Notes under the pieces: model-generated
The model's input: only the letters and a program-made list of their open reading frames with translations
Databases searched by the model: none
Told to the model about the DNA's origin: nothing
Assembly (NCBI RefSeq): GCF_900177645.1
Contig: NZ_FXAO01000012.1
Span: forward strand, 47,213-111,212
Length of the DNA stretch: 64,000 nucleotides
Direction of reading: 5' to 3'
Source: Arenibacter troitsensis
Lineage (GTDB): Bacteria > Bacteroidota > Bacteroidia > Flavobacteriales > Flavobacteriaceae
Position numbers and translations under genes: made by a program
Part shown: in pieces, positions 17,460 to 28,225 of the stretch
Layout: the number at the start of each line of letters is the position of its first letter
Position numbering within the stretch: position 1 is the first letter of the stretch

Positions 17460-18107
17460 CTAATTGATATAGCCTTCGCTCTTCAGTTCTTTCTTATCCT
17501 CAATTTGTTTGGAACAACCGTTTTTAAGAAGATAGACCGTATCGCTTACGTCTAAAATATCATTGTAAAAATGATCGGTCAAGACTATAATGCTCTTTTT
17601 CTTTACCTGGTGGATAAGGGCCTTGAATTTCTCAACAAATATTGGTGCAATGAATGAAAAGGGTTCGTCTAGAAGTATAATTTCCTTATTGGACATGAGT
17701 ATCAAGTAAGCTTCAATAACCCTAATTTCACCACTGGATAAATCCTTGATCCTACTTTTGTCGTATTCTCCAAAACTCTCGAAGAGGTTTGTGAATTGCT
17801 CCCAGGAAGCATTGAATAATCCAAATACGTACTTTAAGCTTGAATGTCGTGGCAAAAGAGGATATTGGGGCAGGTACCCTATTTTTCCGGTTGTGTACAT
17901 AGGTCCTGGAAAACACTTTCCATTACTGCGGATATTCTTGTATTTGGGCTGTAAATCCCCAAATAGAATTCTCAATAAGGACGTTTTTCCGCAGCCATTT
18001 CTTCCAAGGATACCGGTAACTTTTCCGCGTTCAGATTTTATATAGATACCGTATAGGACCTTTTTTCCATCAAACTCCAGTTCAACACTGTCAATTTCCA
18101 AGGTCAA
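17460..18107 (-). CDS. small ABC transporter ATP-binding protein
   Basis: 215 residues. Walker A GRNGCGKTS (about 35), Q-loop YLPQYPLLP (about 78), degenerate signature LSSGEIR instead of LSGGQ (about 123), Walker B IILLDEP (about 143) and an H-loop His in LTDHFYND (about 175) are all present, so ATPase activity is expected. Its ATG overlaps the stop of the upstream membrane-protein gene by four bases. The pair looks like a complete minimal ABC system; the substrate is unknown. No terminator separates it from apbE. Confidence 0.85.
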   Translation of the reverse strand: MTLEIDSVELEFDGKKVLYGIYIKSERGKVTGILGRNGCGKTSLLRILFGDLQPKYKNIRSNGKCFPGPMYTTGKIGYLPQYPLLPRHSSLKYVFGLFNASWEQFTNLFESFGEYDKSRIKDLSSGEIRVIEAYLILMSNKEIILLDEPFSFIAPIFVEKFKALIHQVKKKSIIVLTDHFYNDILDVSDTVYLLKNGCSKQIEDKKELKSEGYIN

Positions 18108-18427
18108 AATAAACGGATGAGGTTAATAAATATTAGGCTTAGGGCAATATCTATTAGAAATGAATTTAGGATAAGGACTATTTTGGACAAACCAAAATTT
18201 TGATAAAATGTCAATCGTTTTCGCCGGGCAACATCATAATGCGAAAGGAAGACCCCTAGATAGAATAATATCTTGAAACTCAAGACCATGGAATTTAAGT
18301 TGGATATCTTGAAAATTACACTCCCACTAAAAAGCATAAAAACCATAACAAGAAAGGATATCCAAAGGTAGGGTTTGGCAAAGCGGAAACTTAATTCATA
18401 GGTTCTAAAATTGAAAATAGAATTCAT
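18104..18427 (-). CDS. short integral membrane protein, partner of the ABC ATPase
   Basis: 107 residues with three to four hydrophobic segments (PYLWISFLVMVFMLFSG; MVLSFKILFYLGVFLSHY; IVLILNSFLIDIALSLIFIN). There is no recognised permease family; it is far shorter than ABC-2 permeases. The four-base ATGA overlap with the ATPase implies translational coupling and a shared function. It could be a half-size permease acting as an oligomer or a regulatory subunit. Confidence 0.6.
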   Translation of the reverse strand: MNSIFNFRTYELSFRFAKPYLWISFLVMVFMLFSGSVIFKISNLNSMVLSFKILFYLGVFLSHYDVARRKRLTFYQNFGLSKIVLILNSFLIDIALSLIFINLIRLF

Positions 18428-18494
18428 CTATTGAATAGGATATGGCTAAATGTACAAAATTATCGTAAATTCGCAGTCCAAGTGTAGATTGTAT

Positions 18495-19571
18495 ATGATA
18501 GATAAATTAAACATAGTAAAGCAACGTTTTGATGAGGTTGCGGACCTTATAATTCAGCCTAATATTATTGCTGATCAAAAGCGTTATGTGGCACTAAACA
18601 GGGAATATAAGGATTTAAAACAGCTGGTAGACAAGAGGGGTCTTTATTTGGAGTATACCAATAATATTGCCGAGGCAGAGGAGATTCTGGCCGATGGCAG
18701 TGATCCCGAAATGGTAGACATGGCCAAAATGCAGTTGGAAGAAGCCAAGGAAAAATTGCCCAAATTGGAAGAGGAGATCAAGTTGATGCTAATACCAAAG
18801 GATCCGGAGGATTCCAAGAACGTAGTGGTAGAGGTAAGAGCAGGTACCGGAGGGGATGAAGCCAGTATTTTTGCGGGCGATCTATTTAGAATGTACACCA
18901 AATACTGTGAATCTAAAGGGTGGAAGACAAATGTCATTGACCTAAGTGAAGGTACGAGCGGTGGTTACAAGGAAATTCAGTTCGAGGTTACCGGTGAGGA
19001 TGTGTATGGCACTCTTAAGTTTGAGGCGGGCGTACACCGCGTACAACGTGTTCCACAGACCGAAACCCAAGGTAGGGTACATACCAGTGCCGCTACGGTT
19101 ATGGTACTTCCCGAGGCCGAGGATTTTGATGTGCAGATAGACCCCAAGGACGTGCGTATAGATTTTTTCTGTTCCTCGGGACCTGGAGGTCAATCCGTAA
19201 ACACCACCTATTCTGCGGTAAGATTAACCCACATTCCAACAGGTTTGGTAGCGCAGTGCCAAGATCAGAAATCACAACACAAAAACAAGGAAAAGGCATT
19301 TAGGGTATTGCGTTCCCGTTTGTACGACATGGAATTGGCCAAAAAACAAGAGGAGGATGCTGCCAAGAGAAATTCGCAGGTAAGTAGTGGTGACCGTTCG
19401 GCTAAAATTAGAACTTATAATTACCCACAGGGTAGGGTAACGGATCATAGGATCGGATTAACGCTATACGACTTGCAAAACATTATTAACGGCGATATTC
19501 AACGTATTATAGACGAATTAAGTTTGGTTGAGAATACGGAGAAACTAAAGGAAGCCTCTGAGATTTTTTAA
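18495..19571 (+). CDS. prfA: peptide chain release factor 1
   Basis: 358 residues from ATG 18495; an upstream in-frame ATG at 18450 adds 15 residues not found in RF1. RF1 recognises UAA and UAG and triggers peptide release on the ribosome. The GGQ catalytic motif is in [20 protein letters not shown] (about 227), the codon-recognition PxT tripeptide is PQT in [10 protein letters not shown] (about 183), and the C-terminus has [15 protein letters not shown]. The PxT (not SPF) marks RF1 rather than RF2. Followed after 5 bases by pyrF. Confidence 0.97.
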   Translation: MIDKLNIVKQRFDEVADLIIQPNIIADQKRYVALNREYKDLKQLVDKRGLYLEYTNNIAEAEEILADGSDPEMVDMAKMQLEEAKEKLPKLEEEIKLMLIPKDPEDSKNVVVEVRAGTGGDEASIFAGDLFRMYTKYCESKGWKTNVIDLSEGTSGGYKEIQFEVTGEDVYGTLKFEAGVHRVQRVPQTETQGRVHTSAATVMVLPEAEDFDVQIDPKDVRIDFFCSSGPGGQSVNTTYSAVRLTHIPTGLVAQCQDQKSQHKNKEKAFRVLRSRLYDMELAKKQEEDAAKRNSQVSSGDRSAKIRTYNYPQGRVTDHRIGLTLYDLQNIINGDIQRIIDELSLVENTEKLKEASEIF

Positions 19572-19576
19572 TTCCT

Positions 19577-20395
19577 ATGACCACTGATTTTTTAGTTGGA
19601 CAGATTCGAAAAAAGGAATCCTTTCTTTGTATTGGGTTGGACACGGACTTGGATAAGGTTCCAAAGCATCTATTACAAGAGGAAGATCCCATTTTTGCTT
19701 TTAACAAGGCTATAATTGATGCCACACATCATTTATGTGTGGCCTATAAGCCCAATACCGCCTTTTATGAGGCTTATGGGATAAAAGGATGGCAGGCCTT
19801 GGAAAAAACTATCCACTACTTAAATAGCAATTATCCGGAAATATTTACAATTGCAGATGCCAAACGTGGGGATATTGGCAATACCTCCACTCGTTATGCC
19901 AAAGCCTTTTTTGAGGATTTGGGATTCGATTCTGTAACTATTGCACCTTATATGGGAAGGGATTCCGTGGAGCCATTTTTGGCGTTTAAGGATAAACATA
20001 CCATATTACTGGCACTAACTTCCAATAAAGGAGCGTTCGATTTTCAAACAAAAAAGCTAGAAGGAAAGGAATTGTACAAGCAAGTACTGGAGATTTCCAA
20101 AACCTATGAAAATTCTGAAAATCTAATGTATGTGGTAGGTGCTACCAAGGCAACTTTTTTAACGGAAATAAGAAATATTATTCCAAATAGTTTTCTTCTT
20201 GTACCAGGTGTAGGGGCACAAGGAGGTAGTTTGGTGGAAGTGTGCAAATACGGAATGAGTGATAATGTAGGTCTTTTGGTGAACTCATCCAGAGGAATTA
20301 TTTATGCTTCGGACCAAGAAAATTTTGCGCAGGCCTCTGCCGAAAAGGCAAAAGAATTGCAGCAGCAAATGAGTTTGGAGCTTAAAAAGCGCTAA
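19577..20395 (+). CDS. pyrF: orotidine 5'-phosphate decarboxylase (type 2)
   Basis: 272 residues. Converts OMP to UMP, last step of pyrimidine synthesis. Seen: [16 protein letters not shown] (about 17), [14 protein letters not shown] (about 55), the catalytic D-x-K-x-x-D as [12 protein letters not shown] (about 93), [15 protein letters not shown] (about 120) and VPGVGAQGG (about 212). The length and PNTAFYE pattern place it in the longer type 2 subfamily. Likely cotranscribed with prfA. Confidence 0.96.
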   Translation: MTTDFLVGQIRKKESFLCIGLDTDLDKVPKHLLQEEDPIFAFNKAIIDATHHLCVAYKPNTAFYEAYGIKGWQALEKTIHYLNSNYPEIFTIADAKRGDIGNTSTRYAKAFFEDLGFDSVTIAPYMGRDSVEPFLAFKDKHTILLALTSNKGAFDFQTKKLEGKELYKQVLEISKTYENSENLMYVVGATKATFLTEIRNIIPNSFLLVPGVGAQGGSLVEVCKYGMSDNVGLLVNSSRGIIYASDQENFAQASAEKAKELQQQMSLELKKR

Positions 20396-20400
20396 GATGC

Positions 20401-20598
20401 CTAATGCGCTAAGGTTTGAATGATTTTTTGGATCTTAGCGGCCTTCAATTCAAAAAATTCGGCAAGTTTTGAATTGGAGTATTTTGTACTGCTAGCCTTG
20501 TCCATGAAACTTTGATATTGGTGCTCCAAAAAACTTATTTCTTTATAAGCATTGGTAATAGTGGATACGGAACCCACTTTACAATATTGATTTTCCAT
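20401..20598 (-). CDS. small conserved-looking helical protein
   Basis: 65 residues, predicted mostly helical and soluble (FLEHQYQSFMDKASS; SKLAEFFELKAAKIQKIIQ). No family recognised. It is supported by an exact -7 box (TATATTTG, reverse strand) 18 bases upstream and by its position neatly convergent with pyrF. It may be a chance frame. Confidence 0.5.
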   Translation of the reverse strand: MENQYCKVGSVSTITNAYKEISFLEHQYQSFMDKASSTKYSNSKLAEFFELKAAKIQKIIQTLAH

Positions 20599-20615
20599 AT
20601 TTTTTTTTTTACTAA

Positions 20616-20623
20616 CAAATATA
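20616..20623 (-). promoter_or_regulatory. -7 promoter box (TATATTTG) for the 65-residue protein
   Basis: Exact TAnnTTTG match on the reverse strand, followed by an A-rich stretch before the ATG at 20598. Confidence 0.4.
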
Positions 20624-20787
20624 ATTGGAATAAGGGTTTAATGGAGGTTGTGGGTAAGCGCATTTATCTAATAATCAGGTAATTTGTCTATTTTTTAACC
20701 TTGGGTTAATGTTGGGAAATATATTTTGAACTTTTAGGGTCACTTCAAGTGCATTGGAATTAACACTACATTTATAAAAAATGAATA

Positions 20788-21567
20788 TTGATCAGTTATA
20801 ATATACATAGTCATGATACCTCCCAAAAATGGGTGACTTTTGTGCATGGTGCAGGAGGTAGTTCCACTATTTGGTACAAGCAGCTTAGGGAATTTAAAAA
20901 ACATTTTAATGTACTTCTATTGGATCTTAGGGGCCATGGGAACTCCAAGATGCATTTAAAGGACGCCTTTAAGAGCAAGTATACTTTTGACAATATTACC
21001 GAGGATATATTGGAGGTGATCAATTTTGAAAAGATTGAAAAATCCCATTTTATTGGAATTTCCCTGGGAACAATTTTAATTCGAAATTTGGCAGAGAAGC
21101 ATCCCCATCGGGTAGAGAGCATGATTATGGGAGGGGCCATTATGAAATTGAACCTCAGGTCGCAAATATTGATGAGACTCGGTGTAATTTTAAAATCTAT
21201 AGTCCCTTATTTATGGCTGTACAAGTTTTTTGCTTTTGTAATAATGCCCAATAAGAACCATAAGGAATCGCGATTACTTTTTGTTCGAGAGGCTAAAAAA
21301 TTGTACCAAAAGGAATTTATTCGATGGTTTAAGTTAACCTCGGAGATTAACCCATTGCTACATTTTTTTAGAACGGTAGATATAAAAATACCTACGCTGT
21401 ACGTAATGGGGGCAGAGGACTATTTGTTCTTGCCTACTATTCAACAAATAGTGCAGGATCATAAAAGTGCAGAGCTGATAGTGGTCCAGAACTGTGGGCA
21501 TGTTGTGAATGTGGAGCAGCCCCAGTTCTTTAACGATACGGTTATACGCTACCTCTTGATAAAATAA
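20788..21567 (+). CDS. alpha/beta hydrolase
   Basis: 259 residues from a TTG start; the nearby ATG at 20781 is in another frame and stops after six codons. Seen: oxyanion FVHGAGGSS (about 18), LLLDLRGHGNS (about 45), nucleophile elbow GISLG (about 90, Ser), VMGAEDYLF with the acid Asp (about 205) and NCGHVVNVEQP with the catalytic His (about 231). The triad is intact. A cap domain of about 70 residues lies between. Substrate unknown; esterase, lipase or haloperoxidase-like activity are all possible. Monocistronic. Confidence 0.85.
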   Translation: MISYNIHSHDTSQKWVTFVHGAGGSSTIWYKQLREFKKHFNVLLLDLRGHGNSKMHLKDAFKSKYTFDNITEDILEVINFEKIEKSHFIGISLGTILIRNLAEKHPHRVESMIMGGAIMKLNLRSQILMRLGVILKSIVPYLWLYKFFAFVIMPNKNHKESRLLFVREAKKLYQKEFIRWFKLTSEINPLLHFFRTVDIKIPTLYVMGAEDYLFLPTIQQIVQDHKSAELIVVQNCGHVVNVEQPQFFNDTVIRYLLIK

Positions 21568-21666
21568 TGTAACCATTGCCTTCAGGAATGGCGCAAATTG
21601 TATCCTACCATATGCCAGGGGCCTTGTGTATGTGGTAATCAGCGCAAATGGATTGGTGTACCAACA

Positions 21667-21693
21667 AAAAAACCGGTGCTCCCACCGGTTTTA
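21667..21693. terminator. Bidirectional terminator after the hydrolase
   Basis: AACCGGTG pairs with CACCGGTT around CTCC, with A-run left and TTTT right; it lies between convergent genes. Confidence 0.8.
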
Positions 21694-21844
21694 AACTAAC
21701 TAACTCAAAAAATACTAACTCAAATTCTTTTGGTATAACTTAGATTGCAATTTTAGACAACTAAAAAGTTGTAATCTGTGCTTGTTTAAATGTAACGTAA
21801 CGCAATTGGATATATTGTGTAAATTGACTATAAATAGATCATTT

Positions 21845-22546
21845 TTAATCCTGTAGGGCAAAAACCTTTTTCAGCACCTCTGTGGTTCTTGAGGAAACCT
21901 TGTTCCTTATTTCCTTTTCCTCAACGGCAATCATCGTAAATACGCCTTTTAAGGCTTCTTGAGTAACGTAATCTGTTAGGTCTGGATTTACATTATTGGT
22001 AAGCGGTATGCTGTTGTATCGCGTAATTAGGTTGTTCCAGATTTTGTCCGCTCCAACTTTTGAAAAGGAATTTTTAATTACTGGGTTAAATTTATTGTAG
22101 AGTTCTGTTTGCGTAGCATTGGTAAGGTACATGGTTGCTGCATTGTCCGAACCCAAAAGAATGTTTTTGGCGTCATTAAAGGTCATTCCCTTTACGGCAT
22201 TTACAAATATGGGCGTGGCTTCACCAACAGCGTCCTCTGCAGCCCTGTTCAATATTTTTAGGCCTTCATCAGCTAGATTGGCAAGTCCAATGTCCCTGAG
22301 GGTCTTGTCTACTTTCTGTAATTCTTCGGGAAGCATAATTTTTACCAGTTCGTTCATAAAAAAACCATCGGTTTGGGTTAGTTTGCTTACCTGCTTGTCT
22401 ATTCCCATATTAAGGGCTTCCTTTAATCCGTTTGCAATTTCGTCATTGCCCAAAGAGCCTCCTTGAGGTAATTGGTAGACTACCTGTTGTAATTCCGAAC
22501 ATCCAATAAATTGGAATAAGACTACGGCTAATATTATTTTTTTCAT
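21845..22546 (-). CDS. DUF4197 lipoprotein
   Basis: 233 residues. The N-terminus ends in FQFIGCSELQ, a lipobox at about Cys16. The body matches DUF4197: GLKEALNMGIDKQVSKLTQTDGFF (quoted here as GLKEALNMGIDKQVS, about 40), KIMLPEELQKVDKTLRDIG (about 70), GMTFNDAKNILLGSDNAAT (about 122) and a C-terminal DYVTQEALKGVFTMIAVEE (about 190). The family is helical and periplasmic, with no known function. Alone, convergent with the hydrolase at 20788. Confidence 0.85.
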   Translation of the reverse strand: MKKIILAVVLFQFIGCSELQQVVYQLPQGGSLGNDEIANGLKEALNMGIDKQVSKLTQTDGFFMNELVKIMLPEELQKVDKTLRDIGLANLADEGLKILNRAAEDAVGEATPIFVNAVKGMTFNDAKNILLGSDNAATMYLTNATQTELYNKFNPVIKNSFSKVGADKIWNNLITRYNSIPLTNNVNPDLTDYVTQEALKGVFTMIAVEEKEIRNKVSSRTTEVLKKVFALQD

Positions 22547-22601
22547 TTTATAATTTTAAAGTTATACCTATAACTTATCCTGATACGATTTAGTGCCTAA
22601 G

Positions 22602-23453
22602 CTAAGAGAAAATTACCGTCTTGTTGTTGTAGACCATGGTTTTCCTGTTAATATGAAGCTTTACGGCCCTGGATAGTACAATTTTTTCCAAATCCCTACC
22701 CTTGGTAATAAAGTCCTTGATGCTATGTGCATGTGTTACTGTGGTAACATCCTGCTCAATAATGGGGCCGGCATCCAATTCCTCGGTAACGTAATGACTA
22801 GTGGCACCTATTATCTTAACCCCCCTCTCAAAAGCGGCATGGTATGGCTTAGCACCGGCAAAGGCAGGGAGGAAGGAATGGTGAATATTGATTATCTTAT
22901 TGGGATAGTGGTCAATAACCTTGCTGCTAACAATTTGCATATATCTGGCCAATACTATAAAATCTATTTGATATTCCTTCAGTAGTGTCAATTGCCTATT
23001 TTCTGCTTCACTTTTTGTACTTTTTGTTACAGGTACATGAAAAAAGGGAATATCGAATTGTCTGGCCACATATTCCAAATCGCTGTGGTTACTTAAAATG
23101 AAGGGTATTTCAACCTCTAGTTCCCCGGAATTGTACCTACTTAATAAATCGTATAAGCAATGGTTGTATTTGGAAACAAAAAGCGCCATTTTAGGTTTTA
23201 CAGATCCCAAATACAAACTCCACTCCATTTGGTGTGGTATGGCCAATTCTTCTTCAAATTCTTGTTTTAAATTCTTAACGGCTGGAATGTTCTTTTCAAA
23301 ATCGCTTTCCAGTCTCATGAAAAACACACCCGCTTCTTTATCTACGTGCTGATCGATATAAATAATATTACCACCTTTTCTGTGTATAAATCCGGTTACA
23401 GAACTGATAATTCCGGATTGGTCGGGGCAATTTATGAGGATAGTTGTCTTCAA
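22602..23453 (-). CDS. purU: formyltetrahydrofolate deformylase
   Basis: 283 residues. Hydrolyses 10-formyl-THF to THF and formate, balancing one-carbon pools. Residues 1-80 form an ACT regulatory domain (ILINCPDQSGIISSVTGFI), and the C-terminal formyltransferase-like catalytic domain shows ILSNHSDLEYVARQFDIPF (about 118), the His motif INIHHSFLPAFAGAKPY (about 193) and ELDAGPIIEQDV (about 230), which hold the catalytic His and Asp. PurT/PurN cannot explain the ACT domain. Monocistronic. Confidence 0.95.
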   Translation of the reverse strand: MKTTILINCPDQSGIISSVTGFIHRKGGNIIYIDQHVDKEAGVFFMRLESDFEKNIPAVKNLKQEFEEELAIPHQMEWSLYLGSVKPKMALFVSKYNHCLYDLLSRYNSGELEVEIPFILSNHSDLEYVARQFDIPFFHVPVTKSTKSEAENRQLTLLKEYQIDFIVLARYMQIVSSKVIDHYPNKIINIHHSFLPAFAGAKPYHAAFERGVKIIGATSHYVTEELDAGPIIEQDVTTVTHAHSIKDFITKGRDLEKIVLSRAVKLHINRKTMVYNNKTVIFS

Positions 23454-23707
23454 AGTTTAACGGTTTTAGGTGGCAAAATTAGGATTTTAGGAATGAAGTA
23501 CTCTGGTTGAGGAATATTTTTATAAAATTCTAATTATATCAATCTAATTTTTGCTATTTTGTTAAATTGCACCCGTATAATGGTCCTTTTTTTGTCTTTT
23601 AAAAAAATAGCGCCTCGTTAATTCAAATCTTTCAACAATCGCCTTTAAGGGTTCGGGTGAATAGGGGTATTTTATTAAATTGATTAAAGGAAATTAGAAT
23701 TGTTTTT

Positions 23708-26700
23708 ATGAACCGGAAGCCACCATATATTCCTAAAAATAAAGTTCGTATCGTAACAGCAGCCTCCTTGTTCGATGGTCACGATGCAGCTATTAACATG
23801 ATGCGGCGTATAATTCAGTCCACTGGGGTGGAAGTAATTCATTTGGGCCACGATCGTAGTGTGTCCGAGGTGGTTTTTTGTGCCATCCAAGAGGATGTAA
23901 ACGCCATTGCCATAACTTCGTATCAAGGTGGGCACATGGAGTATTTTAAGTATATGTACGATCTATTAATGGATAAGGGTGCCGGCCACATTAAGATTTT
24001 CGGCGGCGGCGGCGGGGTAATTCTTCCTGAGGAGATAAAAGAACTAATGGATTATGGTATAACCAGAATTTATTCTCCAGATGATGGCAGGACCATGGGG
24101 CTACAAGGAATGATAAACGATTTGGTGGAACAAAGTGATTTTCCTGTTCCTTGTTTGGAAATTCCTGAGGGCCGGTCTATTTTGCAATTATTGGAAGAAA
24201 GGAATGTAAATGCCATGGCACGACTCATTACCTTGGCAGAAAATAGGCACGAGGACTTTGTAAGTCATTTTTCAGGTTTAAAGGTAATACAAGGTGCTGT
24301 GCCCGTACTGGGTATAACTGGGACGGGTGGTGCTGGAAAATCAAGTTTGGTAGATGAACTGGTAAGAAGATTTTTGTTGGATTTCCCCGATAAGACCATT
24401 GGAATCATCTCTGTTGATCCGTCCAAAAGGAAAACGGGCGGTGCATTGTTGGGAGATCGAATACGTATGAATGCCATCAACGACTCTAGGGTCTATATGA
24501 GATCTTTGGCTACTAGACAATCCAATTTGGCCTTGTCCAAACACGTTGACGAGGCAGTTCAAGTTCTAAAAGTGGCAGGGTTCCATTTGATTATCTTGGA
24601 GACTTCAGGGATTGGTCAGTCGGACACGGAGATCATAGAACACAGTGATGTATCCTTATATGTTATGACACCGGAATTTGGGGCAGCTACCCAGTTGGAA
24701 AAAATAGATATGTTGGATTTTGCGGATGTCGTGGCTATTAATAAGTTTGATAAAAGAGGAGCGCTAGATGCACTTAGGGACGTTAAAAAACAATACGTGC
24801 GCAACCATGGTCTTTGGGAGGCGGATCAGGATGAATTGCCTATCTTTGGAACCATAGCCTCTCAATTCAATGACTCGGGGATGAATCGATTGTATTTGTC
24901 CGTAATGGATAAATTGGCTTCAAAAATCGGAGCGGTCATTAATTCACAGTTCCAGAATGGAAATATCGATGATGGGAAGGTTTATATAATACCTCCTTCG
25001 CGTACACGTTATTTATCGGAAATAGCCGAAAGCAATCGGGCCTATGATAAAAAGTCCTTTCAGCAGGCGGAATTGGCCCAACGGTTGTATGGTGTTTTTA
25101 AGACCATTCAAACTATATCCCAGGTAGATTCCAATTTGGAGTTTAATTTATTTCTTGACAAGAAAGGATTAAATACGGAAGCAATTTTGGAGTTTTCCCT
25201 GACCGAGGACAAAAAACAATTATTGAGGCTTTTGTTCAAAGAGTTCGACCAAATAAAAATGAATTTGGATTTCCAGAACTGGGAATTGATCCTAAATTGG
25301 GAAAAAAAGGTAAAACGGTACCAAGAGCCAACCTTTATATATAAGGTAAGGGGAAAGGAAATTACATTGGAAACCCATACAAAATCTCTTGCACAAACCG
25401 ATATTCCGAAGGTAGCCCTTCCTAAATACAGGGCATGGGGCGATATTTTGGGTTGGATCCTCCAGGAAAATGTGCCTGGGGAATTTCCTTATACGGCCGG
25501 ACTCTATCCTTTTAAGAGAACAGAGGAAGATCCTACAAGAATGTTTGCGGGAGAAGGTGGTCCTGAACGCACCAATAGGCGCTTTCATTATGTTAGTATG
25601 GGATTGTCTGCCAAACGTTTATCCACTGCATTTGATTCGGTAACGTTGTATGGTCAAAATCCAGACTACAGGCCAGATATATACGGAAAAATTGGCAATG
25701 CCGGGGTGTCTATCTGCTGTTTGGACGACGCTAAAAAGTTGTATTCAGGATTTGATCTTTGTAGTCCTACTACCTCGGTCAGCATGACCATCAATGGACC
25801 TGCACCCATGTTGCTGGGTTATTTTTTAAATACCGCCATTGATCAGAATTGTGAGAAATATATTTTGAAAAATGGTTTGGAAAATGAAGTTGAAGGTAAA
25901 ATTGCTGCGTTATATGGGGCTAAAGGTCTTGCAAGGCCAAAATACAGGGGTCAATTACCGGAAGGAAATGACGGTCTGGGTTTAATGCTATTGGGGGTTA
26001 CTGGTGACCAGGTCTTGCCCAAACATATATATGCGGAAATTAAAATGAATACCCTAAATACGGTTAGGGGTACGGTGCAGGCAGATATACTAAAAGAGGA
26101 TCAGGCTCAGAATACCTGTATTTTTTCAACTGAATTTGCCTTAAGACTTATGGGGGACGTGCAGGAATACTTTATTCAGCATTCGGTACGGAACTTTTAT
26201 TCTGTTTCCATTTCGGGATATCACATTGCGGAAGCAGGAGCCAATCCAATCACCCAATTGGCCTTTACGCTGTCCAACGGTTTTACCTATGTTGAGTATT
26301 ATTTAAGTAGGGGGATGGATATCAATAAATTTGGTCCCAATCTGTCGTTTTTCTTTTCCAATGGGATAGACCCTGAATATGCGCTAATCGGAAGGGTTGC
26401 GCGTCGCATTTGGGCAAAGGCCATGCATCTTAAATATGGAGCAGACCCCAGGGCGCAGATGTTAAAGTATCATATCCAGACCTCGGGGCGTAGCTTGCAT
26501 GCGCAAGAAATAGATTTTAATGACATCCGAACTACATTACAGGCTTTATATGCCATCTATGATAATTGTAATTCATTACATACCAATGCCTATGATGAGG
26601 CAATAACCACTCCAACGGAAGAGTCGGTTCGCAGGGCAATGGCCATTCAATTGATTATAAACAAAGAATTGGGCTTGGCCAAAAACGAAAATCCTTTGCA

Positions 26701-27166
26701 AGGTTCCTTTATAATTGAAGAATTAACAGATCTGGTAGAGGAAGCCGTGTTATTGGAGTTTGACCGAATAACCGAACGGGGCGGTGTATTGGGGGCCATG
26801 GAAACCATGTATCAGAGATCTAAAATTCAGGAGGAGAGCCTTTACTACGAGACGCTAAAGCACAATGGCGAATTTCCCATTATTGGAGTAAATACATTTC
26901 TAAGTTCTAAAGGGTCCCCAACCATTTTGCCGGCAGAAATTATCCGTGCAACAGATTCGGAAAAAAAGGCACAAATAGAATCCTTGGAGCATTTACATGC
27001 TATGATGGGGGTATCTGCCGGGACCCAATTAAAGGAATTACAGGAACTGGCGATTAGAAATGGGAATATTTTTGAAAAGTTGATGGAGGTTACCAAGTAC
27101 TGTTCCCTCGGACAAATTACAGATGCACTATTTGCGGTAGGGGGTCAGTACAGGAGAAATATGTAG
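23708..27166 (+). CDS. icmF: fused B12-dependent acyl-CoA mutase (IcmF, isobutyryl-CoA mutase fused)
   Basis: 1152 residues in three parts. Residues about 12-145 are the cobalamin-binding domain ([15 protein letters not shown], the D-x-H base-off motif). About 195-420 is a MeaB-like G-protein chaperone ([11 protein letters not shown]alker [36 protein letters not shown]). About 560-1100 is the mutase TIM barrel ([43 protein letters not shown]). This order is that of IcmF, which interconverts isobutyryl-CoA and butyryl-CoA and carries its own GTPase for cofactor loading. Close relatives act on isovaleryl- or pivalyl-CoA, which cannot be separated here. No cobalamin riboswitch was seen upstream. 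Confidence 0.93.
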   Translation: MNRKPPYIPKNKVRIVTAASLFDGHDAAINMMRRIIQSTGVEVIHLGHDRSVSEVVFCAIQEDVNAIAITSYQGGHMEYFKYMYDLLMDKGAGHIKIFGGGGGVILPEEIKELMDYGITRIYSPDDGRTMGLQGMINDLVEQSDFPVPCLEIPEGRSILQLLEERNVNAMARLITLAENRHEDFVSHFSGLKVIQGAVPVLGITGTGGAGKSSLVDELVRRFLLDFPDKTIGIISVDPSKRKTGGALLGDRIRMNAINDSRVYMRSLATRQSNLALSKHVDEAVQVLKVAGFHLIILETSGIGQSDTEIIEHSDVSLYVMTPEFGAATQLEKIDMLDFADVVAINKFDKRGALDALRDVKKQYVRNHGLWEADQDELPIFGTIASQFNDSGMNRLYLSVMDKLASKIGAVINSQFQNGNIDDGKVYIIPPSRTRYLSEIAESNRAYDKKSFQQAELAQRLYGVFKTIQTISQVDSNLEFNLFLDKKGLNTEAILEFSLTEDKKQLLRLLFKEFDQIKMNLDFQNWELILNWEKKVKRYQEPTFIYKVRGKEITLETHTKSLAQTDIPKVALPKYRAWGDILGWILQENVPGEFPYTAGLYPFKRTEEDPTRMFAGEGGPERTNRRFHYVSMGLSAKRLSTAFDSVTLYGQNPDYRPDIYGKIGNAGVSICCLDDAKKLYSGFDLCSPTTSVSMTINGPAPMLLGYFLNTAIDQNCEKYILKNGLENEVEGKIAALYGAKGLARPKYRGQLPEGNDGLGLMLLGVTGDQVLPKHIYAEIKMNTLNTVRGTVQADILKEDQAQNTCIFSTEFALRLMGDVQEYFIQHSVRNFYSVSISGYHIAEAGANPITQLAFTLSNGFTYVEYYLSRGMDINKFGPNLSFFFSNGIDPEYALIGRVARRIWAKAMHLKYGADPRAQMLKYHIQTSGRSLHAQEIDFNDIRTTLQALYAIYDNCNSLHTNAYDEAITTPTEESVRRAMAIQLIINKELGLAKNENPLQGSFIIEELTDLVEEAVLLEFDRITERGGVLGAMETMYQRSKIQEESLYYETLKHNGEFPIIGVNTFLSSKGSPTILPAEIIRATDSEKKAQIESLEHLHAMMGVSAGTQLKELQELAIRNGNIFEKLMEVTKYCSLGQITDALFAVGGQYRRNM

Positions 27167-27263
27167 TTGTAAGGATAGGGTTATAATTACCAATAGGCCA
27201 ATTCTTAATACCGTTTGGGTAAAATATAGGCTATTTAATTATTTAGAAGGTATTTGGGAAGGT

Positions 27264-27656
27264 TTAGCTTCGAATAGATCGTCGCCATACTTTGTACAAT
27301 CTTCTGAAACTTTTTATTTCGCTCCTTAAAAGGTTTAAATATTCCTTTTCCTTTACACCGTCTTTTTCCAAACCGGTACAATAAGAATTTATATTTCTTA
27401 TGATCACATTGATAAAGGTAGCGCTTCTCATTCGGGCAGCATAGCATTCTGAGCGCTCGGCTGCTTCAATTTGTTGGGGAATCAAGATGGAATCGGTCAA
27501 TAAGGAATCTACCATAATATCCCTATGGCTGTTGGATTGATATAACTTAAGAAGATCCTTGTTATAGGATAGGTACGATGCAATTTCCCTGCTCATCTGT
27601 AAAAGATCCAAGGATTTGCGATAAATCGGAATCGTACTTAAGTTTTTGTAAGGCAT
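27264..27656 (-). CDS. uncharacterised helical protein, possibly four-helix-bundle
   Basis: 130 residues, mostly helical and basic. IYRKSLDLLQMSREIASYLS, then IPQQIEAAERSECYAARM and YLNLLRSEIKSFRRLYKVW suggest an antiparallel bundle loosely like S23/four-helix-bundle proteins. No confident family. It is divergent from the Lrp gene, so regulation by that protein is possible but unshown. Confidence 0.6.
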   Translation of the reverse strand: MPYKNLSTIPIYRKSLDLLQMSREIASYLSYNKDLLKLYQSNSHRDIMVDSLLTDSILIPQQIEAAERSECYAARMRSATFINVIIRNINSYCTGLEKDGVKEKEYLNLLRSEIKSFRRLYKVWRRSIRS

Positions 27657-27772
27657 TTTTATGACAAATTCTGTTATATAAAATTACGTCGAAATTAGTA
27701 AAATTGAGTTTATATAACAAAGTAAAATTGTATTTTAGCTATTGAAAGTTAATATTTTTAATACATTTTATT

Positions 27773-28225
27773 TTGAATACAAAGATAGATGTCCTTAATT
27801 GGAAGATTCTAAAATTACTTCAGGAAAATGCCAGGGAATCTTTTGCCAATATTGGTAGGAAAGTGGGTTTAACGCCCCCTGCCGTTGCGGAAAGGGTGAA
27901 GAAAATGGAGGATATTGGGGTTATTTCAGGATACAAGGCTGTAGTATCCCATTCGCATACCGGATATCAATTAAAAGCTATAATTACGCTTCGTGCCTTT
28001 ATGGGGAAGTTACGGCCTTTTTTAGATATAGTAAACACTTACGAAGAGGTGGTTAATTGTTATAGGATTACGGGTAATGAAAATATTATAATGCTAGTGG
28101 TCTTAAAGGATCAATTTCATTTGGAAAAATTTATAGATAAGCTTATACAATATGGGGAGACACGCACTCATATTATCCTGTCGGACGTAGTGTCCAATGC
28201 CCCCATTAAAAAGAGAGAGGTGTAA
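27773..28225 (+). CDS. Lrp/AsnC-family transcriptional regulator
   Basis: 150 residues from a TTG start; no in-frame ATG before residue 45, which would delete the HTH. N-terminal winged HTH (ILKLLQENARESFANIGRKVG; TPPAVAERVKKMEDIGVISGY, about 10-60) and a C-terminal RAM/ActD-like ligand-binding domain (IITLRAFMG; VVNCYRITGNENIIMLVV). Such proteins sense amino acids and regulate transport or metabolism. The target is not evident; neighbours are an uncharacterised protein and a hydrolase-like protein. Confidence 0.88.
   Translation: MNTKIDVLNWKILKLLQENARESFANIGRKVGLTPPAVAERVKKMEDIGVISGYKAVVSHSHTGYQLKAIITLRAFMGKLRPFLDIVNTYEEVVNCYRITGNENIIMLVVLKDQFHLEKFIDKLIQYGETRTHIILSDVVSNAPIKKREV

Noticed and set aside
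20781..20802. ATG start for the alpha/beta hydrolase.
   Set aside because: It is in a different frame and stops after six codons; TTG 20788 begins the conserved MISYN-like N-terminus.
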